Assembly: GCA_002779665.1 (NCBI GenBank)
Contig: PEVZ01000050.1
Coordinates: 1-21,180 of the forward strand
Reading direction: 5' to 3'
Source: Candidatus Roizmanbacteria bacterium CG06_land_8_20_14_3_00_34_14
GTDB taxonomy: Bacteria > Patescibacteriota > Microgenomatia > UBA1406 > GWC2-37-13
DNA: 21,180 nt
Under the pieces are notes generated by a model. The model saw nothing but the letters and a program-made list of their open reading frames with translations, did not search any database and had not been told where the DNA came from. Of this stretch, positions 1 through 6,057 are shown one piece after another. The position numbers and the translations under genes were made by a program. Each line of letters starts with the position of its first letter. Within the stretch, counting starts at the first letter, position 1.

Positions 1-254
1 ATATTACAACTTTATTAAACTTCTGAGAGAATCCTTGAAGTTAGATTTTATTACCTAAAAAGTCAAGATTAGGTTACCAGTCCCACACTTCTTGACACAT
101 AATACGTAGTAGTGTGATTTACCTGCCTGCCGGCAGGCAGGTCACACCATAATAATCAATCAAAGGAATAATTATGGAACGATGAATCGTTCCACTACTA
201 TAAAAAATATATCTTTGTCAAAGAGCGTGAACTCTTACCTGCACCGTTTTTTTG
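1..254. other. Left-edge non-coding region with several inverted repeats
   Basis: No confident gene lies here. A plus-strand open frame runs from base 2 to a TAA ending at 58 and could be the tail of a gene cut by the edge, but 18 codons cannot decide it. The stretch is rich in inverted repeats: GTCAAGA (62-68) with TCTTGAC (90-96), CACACT (84-89) with AGTGTG (111-116), the palindrome 121-142, TGGAACGAT (175-183) with ATCGTTCCA (186-194), and AAGAG (221-225) with CTCTT (232-236). GTGTG at 112-116 can pair either with the upstream CACAC or with CACAC at 143-147, so two folds compete. A TTGACA sits at 92-97, but no good -10 follows at the proper distance. Confidence 0.5.
121..142. repeat. 22-nt perfect GC-rich palindrome
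   Basis: The two 11-nt arms (121-131 and 132-142, left arm ACCTGCCTGCC) are exact reverse complements. The base composition is far more GC-rich than its surroundings. GTGTG and CACAC just outside could extend the stem past a small bulge. It looks like a dispersed palindromic element rather than a terminator, since no T-run follows on either strand. I know of similar CCTGCC/GGCAGG palindromes in CPR genomes only as a general impression. Confidence 0.6.
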
Positions 255-524
255 TTAATATCTTCTATACTTATCGTGGGAGCCGAGGTCGAGGAAGAGG
301 GCGGTAGATTTACTTTTCCATGTAAAAAATATTCGGTTACCTTTGCTCAAACGGATTGTGTAAATTTCTGACCCAGAAAGCTTTTCCAGATTTAGGCTTG
401 GGTGAGTTGGATTTTCAACAAATAGAGTGACAGTTTTTATAAAATTTTCGGAACGGGATGAGTTATTTTTTACAAATTTCTTTTTAGATTTAAGAAAGTT
501 TTTCGTTACTTTAAACGAGATCAT
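255..524 (-). CDS. RelE/ParE-family toxin
   Basis: An 89-aa basic protein of the RelE/ParE/YoeB fold, whose known members are mostly ribosome-dependent mRNA interferases or gyrase poisons. The family pattern is visible in the C-terminal half: NPTHPSLNLEKLSG, then a strand with the conserved arginine (TIRLSKGNRIFF) and the ending LGSHDKYRRY. The plus-strand toxin of the pair at 11464-11993 has a matching HPSLRTHKLSG and LGTHDEVYRR. I start at the internal ATG at 524 rather than 587: this avoids a 56-bp overlap with the antitoxin, leaves a 7-nt gap after its stop, and has GGAAG upstream. A specific target cannot be assigned. Confidence 0.8.
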   Translation of the reverse strand: MISFKVTKNFLKSKKKFVKNNSSRSENFIKTVTLFVENPTHPSLNLEKLSGSEIYTIRLSKGNRIFFTWKSKSTALFLDLGSHDKYRRY

Positions 525-531
525 ATATAAA

Positions 532-864
532 TTAAACTTCCGCTCTTGTTTCGGCAAAGAATTTTTCAAGTCTTTCTTTTGTATCAATTACGACTGTTTT
601 TCCTTTTTCATCTTCTTTAAGGGCCTTAGCAAGAACGTTATTTAAATCTTTATAAGTTAACTGTTTAACTTTTTTTTGAACAGGCTTGTTGTTTATGGTT
701 ACACGAATCACTTGTAAGGCATTTTTTAGAATCTCTTCACCGGCATCAGATAAGGTTAGGCTACGGTAAGTAGCGTAAGTTTTTAATAAATTATTTACTT
801 CCGGATCAAGCCACAAGGTAGTACGTGACTTATCCGGTTTATATCTCGGCTGTAGATTATTCAT
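532..864 (-). CDS. Antitoxin of the RelE-like pair (probable N-terminal DNA-binding domain)
   Basis: A 110-aa protein directly upstream of and co-directional with the RelE-like toxin. Its N-terminus (KSRTTLWLDPEVNNLLKTYA, then a TLSDAGEEIL helix) resembles a ribbon-helix-helix DNA-binding segment, and its charged C-terminus (residues about 70-110, rich in K/E) fits a toxin-binding tail. An in-frame ATG at 891 is possible, but the ATG at 864 is preferred because a good promoter (TTGACA 901-896, TAACAT 878-873) ends between the two starts, so an mRNA from it could not carry the 891 start. Antitoxin function is inferred from gene order, size and the N-terminal pattern. Confidence 0.72.
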   Translation of the reverse strand: MNNLQPRYKPDKSRTTLWLDPEVNNLLKTYATYRSLTLSDAGEEILKNALQVIRVTINNKPVQKKVKQLTYKDLNNVLAKALKEDEKGKTVVIDTKERLEKFFAETRAEV

Positions 865-872
865 ATGTTGAA

Positions 873-901
873 ATGTTACCAAAATGTGCAAAGTTTGTCA
901 A
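873..901 (-). promoter_or_regulatory. Promoter of the TA operon, overlapping the recJ stop codon
   Basis: On the minus strand, TTGACA (901-896) and TAACAT (878-873) are separated by exactly 17 nt. The TGA stop of recJ lies inside the -35 box. The antitoxin ATG at 864 starts 8 nt after the -10 box, so the transcript would be leaderless or nearly so. This lets the TA pair be expressed independently of the upstream housekeeping operon. Confidence 0.65.
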
Positions 902-2622
902 ATTACAAAAGTTACAATCTTCCCCTGTACTGTTTTTTTGTTATTCCATTCATTAATATCCAGGTTATAAACAACTTTTATTTTTTGCCCGCGAGATAAA
1001 TCTTTAAACTTTTCGGCAGAATTGAAAGCGAGGAATTCAATGGAGGCTTGGTTATGGGTTACTTGGTTACTTAGACCGCTTATAAATAACTTCAAATGCT
1101 TCTGGGTTTTGCCGAGGAGCTGGGCGCCGGTCAAAATACCTTCAGAATAAAAAACCGGTCGGGGATTGCCTATACCAAATGGTTCAAGAGAAGAAAGTGA
1201 TTCGACCAACTCCAAATTAATTTTAGAAATTGGAATTTTCAAATCAGCTTCAATTTTTCTTTCAAGATCTTTATCGGAAATTAACTTAGATGACAACTCT
1301 TGTGCGGCCGTTTCAAAGTTGTATAGTTGGTTTTTTTCTAAGGTAAAACCGGCGGCTTGTTTGTGGCCGCCGGCATCTATGATGTATTCTTTCAAAGAGC
1401 GCAAAAATTCAGTGATATGAAACGAGGGAATAGACCTGGCAGAGCCTTTGTATCCGATGTCAGTTTTTGTTAGGACAAGTGTTGGGCGATAAAATTCTTC
1501 AGCAATTTTTGAGGCGATCAGGCCAATGATTCCTTCGTGCCAATGGTCGGAAACGAGAATTATTAGCTTAGTGGGTAGTGGGTAGTGGGTAGTTAGTAGT
1601 TTGTTTTGCAAAAGATTTTTGGAAATCATTATTCTGGCTTCGACTACGGATTTTTCCACCATTTCCTGTCTTTCAATATTTATGTTTCCAATTTTATGGG
1701 CAAGATCGAAAGCTTTTTTTTCATCGTTAGTACAGAGTAAGCGAAGAGCATCAATGGCGTGTTCGAGTCTGCCAATGGCATTTATTCTGGGCGCAATCAT
1801 AAACCCGACTTCATAGGGGGTGATTTTTTTATCCGCAATACCAGCCTGTTTCAGAATATGTTTTATCCCAAAACGTTTTATTTTCGGAAAAGCATCAAGA
1901 CCATATTTCACCACGGACCGGGAAGGACCAGTCAGAGGAACAAGATCAGCGATTGTGCCAATCGCGGCCAGAACGAGGTAATCAATTCTAAAGTTGGTAG
2001 TTAGTAGTTTGTAGTTGGTAGTTTTGGAACCAAAAGACAAGAAAATCTCTTTTGCAAAAAAATAAGCAACTCCTGATCCGGAAAGGGCTGGAATGTGAAA
2101 AATTGCTTCAGCTTTTGGAATATTATCACCTTTTAAATGATGATCGGTAATGATAGTTTTTATATTTTTTAATTTTGCATATTCGACTTCTTTTATTTTT
2201 GTTATTCCGTGATCGACAGTAATAATGAGAGATGGATTAAATTGCTTTATGCAATTATCAATGCCTTTTTTGGAATATCCATAACCCTCGGTTTTTCTAT
2301 CAGGGACATAAGGGCGGACTTTAAATCCGAGCAAATGTAAAGTTTCCCATAGCACTGCTCCGCCGGTAATTCCATCGGCATCGTAGTCGGTGTAGACAAC
2401 GATCATCTGATTTTTTTCTTTAATCTCTTTCAATATATTTATGACTTTTTCAAACGGTTTTTTATATGGACCAAAGTCGATTAAACTTAAGGTAAGAGGG
2501 GATGGAGGGTTTAGAAATTGGTCAAGATCCTTGATATTTCTTGATTTTAAAATTAAATTAACAATATTTTTTGGATCGAGTTTATCTTGAGGTTTTATCT
2601 CATTTTTATATGTTATTTTCAT
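898..2622 (-). CDS. recJ: Single-stranded-DNA-specific 5'-3' exonuclease RecJ
   Basis: RecJ degrades single-stranded DNA 5' to 3' in recombination and mismatch/base-excision repair. All DHH-superfamily landmarks are visible in this 574-aa protein: DYDADG (79-84), VDHG (136-139), TDHH (159-162), PRINAIGR (278-285), WHEGIIGLIASK (361-372), the DHHA1 motif GGHKQAAG (418-425), and a C-terminal OB-like region (about 480-574). Length is near the family norm (E. coli 577), but three segments of repeat-like DNA lie in frame at residues about 199-211, 338-351 and 517-526, each between conserved blocks. It is the last housekeeping gene of the minus-strand block, 27 nt after rmuC. A GGATGA/TCATCC hairpin (2625-2640) lies just before its ATG. 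Confidence 0.96.
   Translation of the reverse strand: MKITYKNEIKPQDKLDPKNIVNLILKSRNIKDLDQFLNPPSPLTLSLIDFGPYKKPFEKVINILKEIKEKNQMIVVYTDYDADGITGGAVLWETLHLLGFKVRPYVPDRKTEGYGYSKKGIDNCIKQFNPSLIITVDHGITKIKEVEYAKLKNIKTIITDHHLKGDNIPKAEAIFHIPALSGSGVAYFFAKEIFLSFGSKTTNYKLLTTNFRIDYLVLAAIGTIADLVPLTGPSRSVVKYGLDAFPKIKRFGIKHILKQAGIADKKITPYEVGFMIAPRINAIGRLEHAIDALRLLCTNDEKKAFDLAHKIGNINIERQEMVEKSVVEARIMISKNLLQNKLLTTHYPLPTKLIILVSDHWHEGIIGLIASKIAEEFYRPTLVLTKTDIGYKGSARSIPSFHITEFLRSLKEYIIDAGGHKQAAGFTLEKNQLYNFETAAQELSSKLISDKDLERKIEADLKIPISKINLELVESLSSLEPFGIGNPRPVFYSEGILTGAQLLGKTQKHLKLFISGLSNQVTHNQASIEFLAFNSAEKFKDLSRGQKIKVVYNLDINEWNNKKTVQGKIVTFVI
1048..1074 (-). repeat. In-frame repeat-like insertion 3 in recJ
   Basis: The plus strand around here reads GGTTATGGGTTACTTGGTTAC (within 1050-1072), a G/T-rich tandem-like sequence of the type seen in spacers of this window. 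In RecJ it codes for about residues 517-526 (LSNQVTHNQA), inside the C-terminal OB-like region between KLFISG and SIEFLAFN, where related proteins would be expected to have a short turn. That expectation comes from family knowledge, not from an alignment. Confidence 0.4.
1570..1611 (-). repeat. In-frame tandem-repeat insertion 2 in recJ (TAGTGGG x3)
   Basis: On the plus strand three perfect tandem copies of the 7-mer TAGTGGG occupy 1569-1589, followed by GTTAGTAGTTTGT. The 17-nt string GGTAGTTAGTAGTTTGT (1588-1604) recurs exactly at 1996-2012 in the same gene. It codes for residues about 338-351 (LQNKLLTTHYPLPT), directly before the conserved strand KLIILVSDHWHEG. The low-complexity DNA in a conserved gene and the shared 17-mer point to insertion of a mobile or expanding repeat. 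Confidence 0.7.
1990..2028 (-). repeat. In-frame repeat-like insertion 1 in recJ
   Basis: The plus strand shows GTTGGTAGTTAGTAG followed by TTTGTAGTTGGTAG, sharing an exact 17-mer (1996-2012) with the second insertion. It codes for about residues 199-211 (SKTTNYKLLTTNF), placed between the LSFG helix end and the conserved IDYLVLAAIGTIADLVPL core. Confidence 0.65.
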
Positions 2623-2649
2623 ATGGATGAATTGTCATCCCTGACATCT

Positions 2650-3579
2650 TCAGTCAATTAATTTTTTTTCATCATCAATTGCTAACAAATTTGTTGACTC
2701 CAACTTCTGTCCCAAAGAAGAAAAAGTCTTCGCCACCTGAGAGCTTTGGTTATAAGCATTGGTTACGTGTTTGTTTAAGACAGAAAAAGCTTCGTCGGTT
2801 TTTTGGTAATCTTTTTTGATTGCTTGTAAGATTTTCAAAATTTCTTTAGCCTTGCTTTCAATTTTTTCTCCTTCAAAAGAAATTAAAATTGCTTTAATAT
2901 AAGCATAAAAACTCATCGGTGAGACCGGTAGGACGCGATTAGCCCCCGCATAATCAAATACTGCTTCATTATTGATTAGTTCATAATAAACGCTTTCCGA
3001 GGGAATGTACATTAGAGCATAGTCGACTGTTTTTTCTTCGGCCAATATATATTTTCTGGCAATATCATCAACGTGTTTTTTGACATCTCGTTCAAAATCT
3101 TTTTTTATTGAAGTAATTTCATCTTTATTAGTTGCTCTTGCAATCTTTTTAAAAGTATCCATTGGAAATTTAGAATCAATAGGAATCAAACCCTGGGAAG
3201 TGATTAAAACTGCGTCAACGATTGAGCCGGTCTTAAAATGATACTGAAGTTTGTAGGAAGACTTTGGGAAATTTTGAGCTAATAATTCTTTTAAAATATG
3301 TTCGCCGATATTACCCCGCAATTTTGGGGAAGTAAGATACTCTTGTAGCTCTTTCATTGAGCGTCCAATCTCAGAAAATTCACCGATCGATTTTTGGACA
3401 GATGCAAAGATCTCCATATTTCGGCTAAGTTTTTGATCAACTGATTGATTCGAAGTTTTTAGCCATTCAACAATATCTGAGGAAAGAGTAGTTTTCTCTT
3501 CCAATTTATTCAGCCAGAGACGGATAATAAAAAGGGCAATGAGAAGAAAAATAAAAGCAATTCCCAAAAAAAAATACAT
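2650..3579 (-). CDS. rmuC: DNA recombination protein RmuC
   Basis: RmuC-family proteins are membrane-anchored, nuclease-like proteins that limit inversions at short inverted repeats. This 309-aa copy has one N-terminal membrane helix (about residues 3-22), a helical segment (about 25-90), and the conserved RmuC core: SPKLRGNIGEHILKELL, GSIVDAVLITSQGLIPIDSKFP, then LMYIPSESVYYELI and VSPMSFYAYIKAI. It is shorter than the E. coli protein (475 aa), mainly through a shorter coiled-coil region. It starts 7 nt after the DHH-like gene and precedes recJ, forming a small repair pair. No Shine-Dalgarno is visible; an extended -10 box lies 6 nt before its ATG. Confidence 0.93.
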   Translation of the reverse strand: MYFFLGIAFIFLLIALFIIRLWLNKLEEKTTLSSDIVEWLKTSNQSVDQKLSRNMEIFASVQKSIGEFSEIGRSMKELQEYLTSPKLRGNIGEHILKELLAQNFPKSSYKLQYHFKTGSIVDAVLITSQGLIPIDSKFPMDTFKKIARATNKDEITSIKKDFERDVKKHVDDIARKYILAEEKTVDYALMYIPSESVYYELINNEAVFDYAGANRVLPVSPMSFYAYIKAILISFEGEKIESKAKEILKILQAIKKDYQKTDEAFSVLNKHVTNAYNQSSQVAKTFSSLGQKLESTNLLAIDDEKKLID

Positions 3580-3585
3580 GCAATA

Positions 3586-3594
3586 ATTATACCA
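3586..3594 (-). promoter_or_regulatory. Extended -10 promoter for rmuC, containing the upstream gene's stop codon
   Basis: The minus strand reads TGGTATAAT (3594-3586), a perfect extended -10 (TGnTATAAT), followed by 6 nt and the rmuC ATG at 3579. The TAA stop of the upstream gene lies within the hexamer. No good -35 is seen, which is typical of extended -10 promoters. It implies a leaderless rmuC mRNA besides read-through from upstream. Confidence 0.55.
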
Positions 3595-4540
3595 AACCCC
3601 CGCCTTTGAAGATTTTTGGTTTGAGCCATTCCTGACTTGTCTGAGGTTTTTCCGTCGCAGAATCTGTTTCTACTGATTCAATTGGTATAGCTTTTGGAGC
3701 TTCCATATTTCGACTAGGTATAGAATTAATTATTTGAGGTTGCACTCTCATTGGAGGTGATTGAAAGTTCATAGTTGGTTGAGTATTCATAAGAGCAGGT
3801 TTTTTAAAAGTTTTTTTAACCGCACCGGCTCTAAGTAGAACCGCTATATGTTCAAAAGTATCAGCATTGGTTGAGTAAGAGGTAAAATTATTAGTTGAAG
3901 CAGCCGCTCCGGCGTATAAATTAGTTGCTATATCACGGTCAATCTCGACCCCTAAAGTTTTTAAAATCGTCAAAATTAATTCTGAGATAGATGAAATCGT
4001 TTTATTAACGTAATTAACAGTCCCGAAGTAAGCATTAGTTAGGTGGCGATCAATATTAATAATGTCTTTTCCGTTGAATTGATTCTGATTCTCTGTATAA
4101 ATAGTGCCTAAACTATTCAAAGTCGGAGCATCAATGACGAAAATGACATCGACCAATCCACCTGTATACGAAAATTTGACCTGATTAGGGTCTAATTTCT
4201 TGAAACCCGGGCGTGGAGTAATAACCAAATTAAAAGATTGACCTTGTATATTGTAGTCAACCTTATCAATCGCCCCGTCGGAATATGGAAATGAGACCAT
4301 TAGGCTATCACCACCGGCACCGATGATACTTTGAATTTTATCTGAAGCAACTAAATCAGATGATGATTTCTGACTACAGGCAATGGAAACGGTCTTACCC
4401 ATCTTGTTTAATGCTAAATATAATGAGGTTGAGGCACCAATTGCATCAATGGAAGGATTTGAAGGGATAAGAATAACGGCGGAACGGCATTTTGTCGTAA
4501 TTTCCTGGATACGGGCTAAAGTATTTTGGTTATTATCCAT
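3587..4540 (-). CDS. DHH-family (NrnA-like) protein with degenerate active site
   Basis: A 317-aa protein resembling DHH/DHHA1 phosphoesterases (NrnA, pAp phosphatase/nanoRNase), which in many bacteria are encoded close to infB and rbfA. Residues 20-50 follow the first family motif (VILIPSNPSIDAIGASTSL), but serine replaces the usual first aspartate (NPSIDAIG versus a PDGDAIG-type motif). VIDAP is at 135-139, and the DHH signature reads NIDRHLTN (162-169), with arginine for the first histidine. FGTVNYVNKTISSISELI fits the following segment. The last 75 residues are low-complexity, rich in P, Q and S. The fold assignment is good; loss of metal-dependent activity is inferred. Gene order (14 nt after infB, 7 nt before rmuC) suggests co-transcription. 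Confidence 0.75.
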   Translation of the reverse strand: MDNNQNTLARIQEITTKCRSAVILIPSNPSIDAIGASTSLYLALNKMGKTVSIACSQKSSSDLVASDKIQSIIGAGGDSLMVSFPYSDGAIDKVDYNIQGQSFNLVITPRPGFKKLDPNQVKFSYTGGLVDVIFVIDAPTLNSLGTIYTENQNQFNGKDIINIDRHLTNAYFGTVNYVNKTISSISELILTILKTLGVEIDRDIATNLYAGAAASTNNFTSYSTNADTFEHIAVLLRAGAVKKTFKKPALMNTQPTMNFQSPPMRVQPQIINSIPSRNMEAPKAIPIESVETDSATEKPQTSQEWLKPKIFKGGGLV

Positions 4541-4554
4541 GGATATTTAAATTT

Positions 4555-6018
4555 CTATAGGATAGATTTTACCACATCTCCTACCAAAAAGTCAAGTGGG
4601 GGGCCGAAGATCATACCAGCTTCCTGACCTTTTTTTACTTCACTAACCGTTTTAGCTCGAACCTTTAAAGAAACTAATTTTGTTTTTCCTATAGGTTTAT
4701 TTTTTCTAAAAGCTTCTAATTCATCACCAAGATTTATTTTACCTTTAATAACATTGACTCCAAAAATCTTTTCTCCCTCAATAATAAAATTTGCCAGTAT
4801 TTGGACTTCACCTTTTAAATTCTTTTCTTTCTCTTCCTTTTCCTTTATCAAGTTGGCCACTTCATTCAATTCATCTAATAGTTCGTAAATAATTTGATAA
4901 CTTTTGATAATGACTTTTTCTTGCTTAGCTAAGCTTTCAGCCTCATGACTGGTTTTAACCGTAAAACCAATGATAATGGCTTTAGTGGCTTTGGCTAAAA
5001 AGATATCGGATTTATTTATTTCTCCAACTGCCAAAAGGACAATATTTAAATTAGTATTATTTTTAAGAGAATTTTTTATAGCTTCGACACTTCCTTGAGA
5101 ATCAGCCTTAATTATGGCTGGAAGTTTTTTTTCAACCACTTGTACTTTCAAAACATCCTCTAAAGTTAAGGCTTTTTGGGTAATTGGTAATTGTTCATTG
5201 TTTGTTGGAGATTGGTCATTGGAGATTGATGAATCTTTCCTTATTATAGCTCCGACTTCAGGCATTTCGTTAAATCCAGTTATCTCAAATGGATTTGAAG
5301 GAATTACTCGGGTGACATTTTTCCCAAGATCATTTATCAGTGACTTAACTTTTATTTTTTGTTCATTGACATAAACTGTATCGGCGATTTTTAAGACGCC
5401 ATCTTTGATGATTACACTGGCTACAATTCCCCTACGGTCTTTTTTTGTTTCGATTATATATGCTTGAACGGGGTTTTTTTCATCATAATTTAATTTCAAA
5501 TCAGAAGCAATAAATAAAATTGTTTCTAAAAGTTCGTTAATTCCTTTTCCCGATTTTGCCGATACTAAAGCAACGGGGACATCCCCACCCTTACCTTCCG
5601 TCAATACTTCAAATTTCAAAAGATCATTTTTGACCTTATCAGGATTTGCTTCAGGGAGATCGATTTTATTGATGACAACAATAAAAGGAATTTTGGCGGC
5701 TTTGATATGAGAGATTGATTCTTCAGTTTGTGGCATAACAGAATCTTTTCCGTCAATTAAAAGTAGAGCGATATCAGCCACGTTAGCGCCTCTTGCCCGA
5801 AGTTTAGTAAAAGCTTCGTGGCCGGGGGTATCAATGAAGGTTATTTTATTAGTTTTATAATCTTTAAAATTGGTAGTTATCTCATAAGCTCCAATTTTTT
5901 GGGTAATACCGCCATATTCTTTATCAGTAATATTACTTTTCCGAATAAAATCCAGAAGGGTTGTTTTACCATGGTCGACGTGACCTAAAATAGCTACTAT
6001 TGGGGGACGGGAAGACAT
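4555..6018 (-). CDS. infB: Translation initiation factor IF-2 (short form)
   Basis: IF-2 is the GTPase that brings initiator fMet-tRNA to the 30S subunit and promotes subunit joining. The G-domain begins almost at residue 1: GHVDHGKT (12-19), GGITQKIGAY (36-45), DTPGHEAF (63-70), NKID (117-120) and SAKSGKG (153-159). Domain II, domain III (LPAIIKADSQGSVEAI, 299-314) and the C-terminal fMet-tRNA-binding domain (to 487) follow. The long N-terminal region of typical bacterial IF-2 is absent. Residues 261-282, in the linker before domain III, derive from repeat-like DNA. It lies 37 nt after nusA, the classic nusA-infB order, although rbfA and truB do not follow. No Shine-Dalgarno is seen before the ATG. 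Confidence 0.96.
   Translation of the reverse strand: MSSRPPIVAILGHVDHGKTTLLDFIRKSNITDKEYGGITQKIGAYEITTNFKDYKTNKITFIDTPGHEAFTKLRARGANVADIALLLIDGKDSVMPQTEESISHIKAAKIPFIVVINKIDLPEANPDKVKNDLLKFEVLTEGKGGDVPVALVSAKSGKGINELLETILFIASDLKLNYDEKNPVQAYIIETKKDRRGIVASVIIKDGVLKIADTVYVNEQKIKVKSLINDLGKNVTRVIPSNPFEITGFNEMPEVGAIIRKDSSISNDQSPTNNEQLPITQKALTLEDVLKVQVVEKKLPAIIKADSQGSVEAIKNSLKNNTNLNIVLLAVGEINKSDIFLAKATKAIIIGFTVKTSHEAESLAKQEKVIIKSYQIIYELLDELNEVANLIKEKEEKEKNLKGEVQILANFIIEGEKIFGVNVIKGKINLGDELEAFRKNKPIGKTKLVSLKVRAKTVSEVKKGQEAGMIFGPPLDFLVGDVVKSIL
5173..5238 (-). repeat. In-frame repeat-like insertion in infB
   Basis: The plus strand carries GGTAATTGGTAATTG, then TTGGAGATTGGTCATTGGAG and GATTGATG, a near-tandem TTGG/ATTGG sequence. 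The 12-mer TTGGAGATTGGT (5205-5216) recurs at 14967-14978 in the intergenic inverted repeat. In IF-2 it codes for residues 261-282, a polar stretch rich in N, Q, S and T in a linker that is variable in the family, so an insertion here would be tolerated. Confidence 0.6.
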
Positions 6019-6032
6019 AATTTACAATTTGA

Positions 6033-6057
6033 AATTTTTAATTAATAATTAAAAATT
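6033..6057. repeat. 25-nt perfect AT palindrome between nusA and infB
   Basis: AATTTTTAATTA (6033-6044), a central A (6045), and the exact reverse complement TAATTAAAAATT (6046-6057). It reaches into the nusA stop codon (6056-6058). A transcript would form a 12-bp A/U-only hairpin in the 37-nt spacer. It lacks the GC stem of an intrinsic terminator, so it is more likely a spacer palindrome or an RNA processing site. Confidence 0.6.

Noticed and set aside
2..58. Eighteen-codon open stretch at the left edge as the end of a gene
   Set aside because: It is too short to separate from chance, and no family feature is visible.
427..645. 72-codon plus-strand open frame rich in F, I and S
   Set aside because: It is antisense to the toxin/antitoxin pair, and its composition is that expected of the reverse strand of lysine-rich genes.
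1569..1604. Short tandem repeats as a CRISPR-like array
   Set aside because: The unit is only 7 nt with no spacers, and no cas genes are present.
1166..2004. Several plus-strand open frames within recJ
   Set aside because: They are antisense shadows of a gene with all RecJ motifs and have no start signals.
2631..2643. 13-mer ATTGTCATCCCTG repeated at 10175-10187, each time upstream of a minus-strand gene
   Set aside because: A shared 13-mer is expected a few times by chance in 21 kb, and the distances to the two start codons differ (8 and 29 nt).
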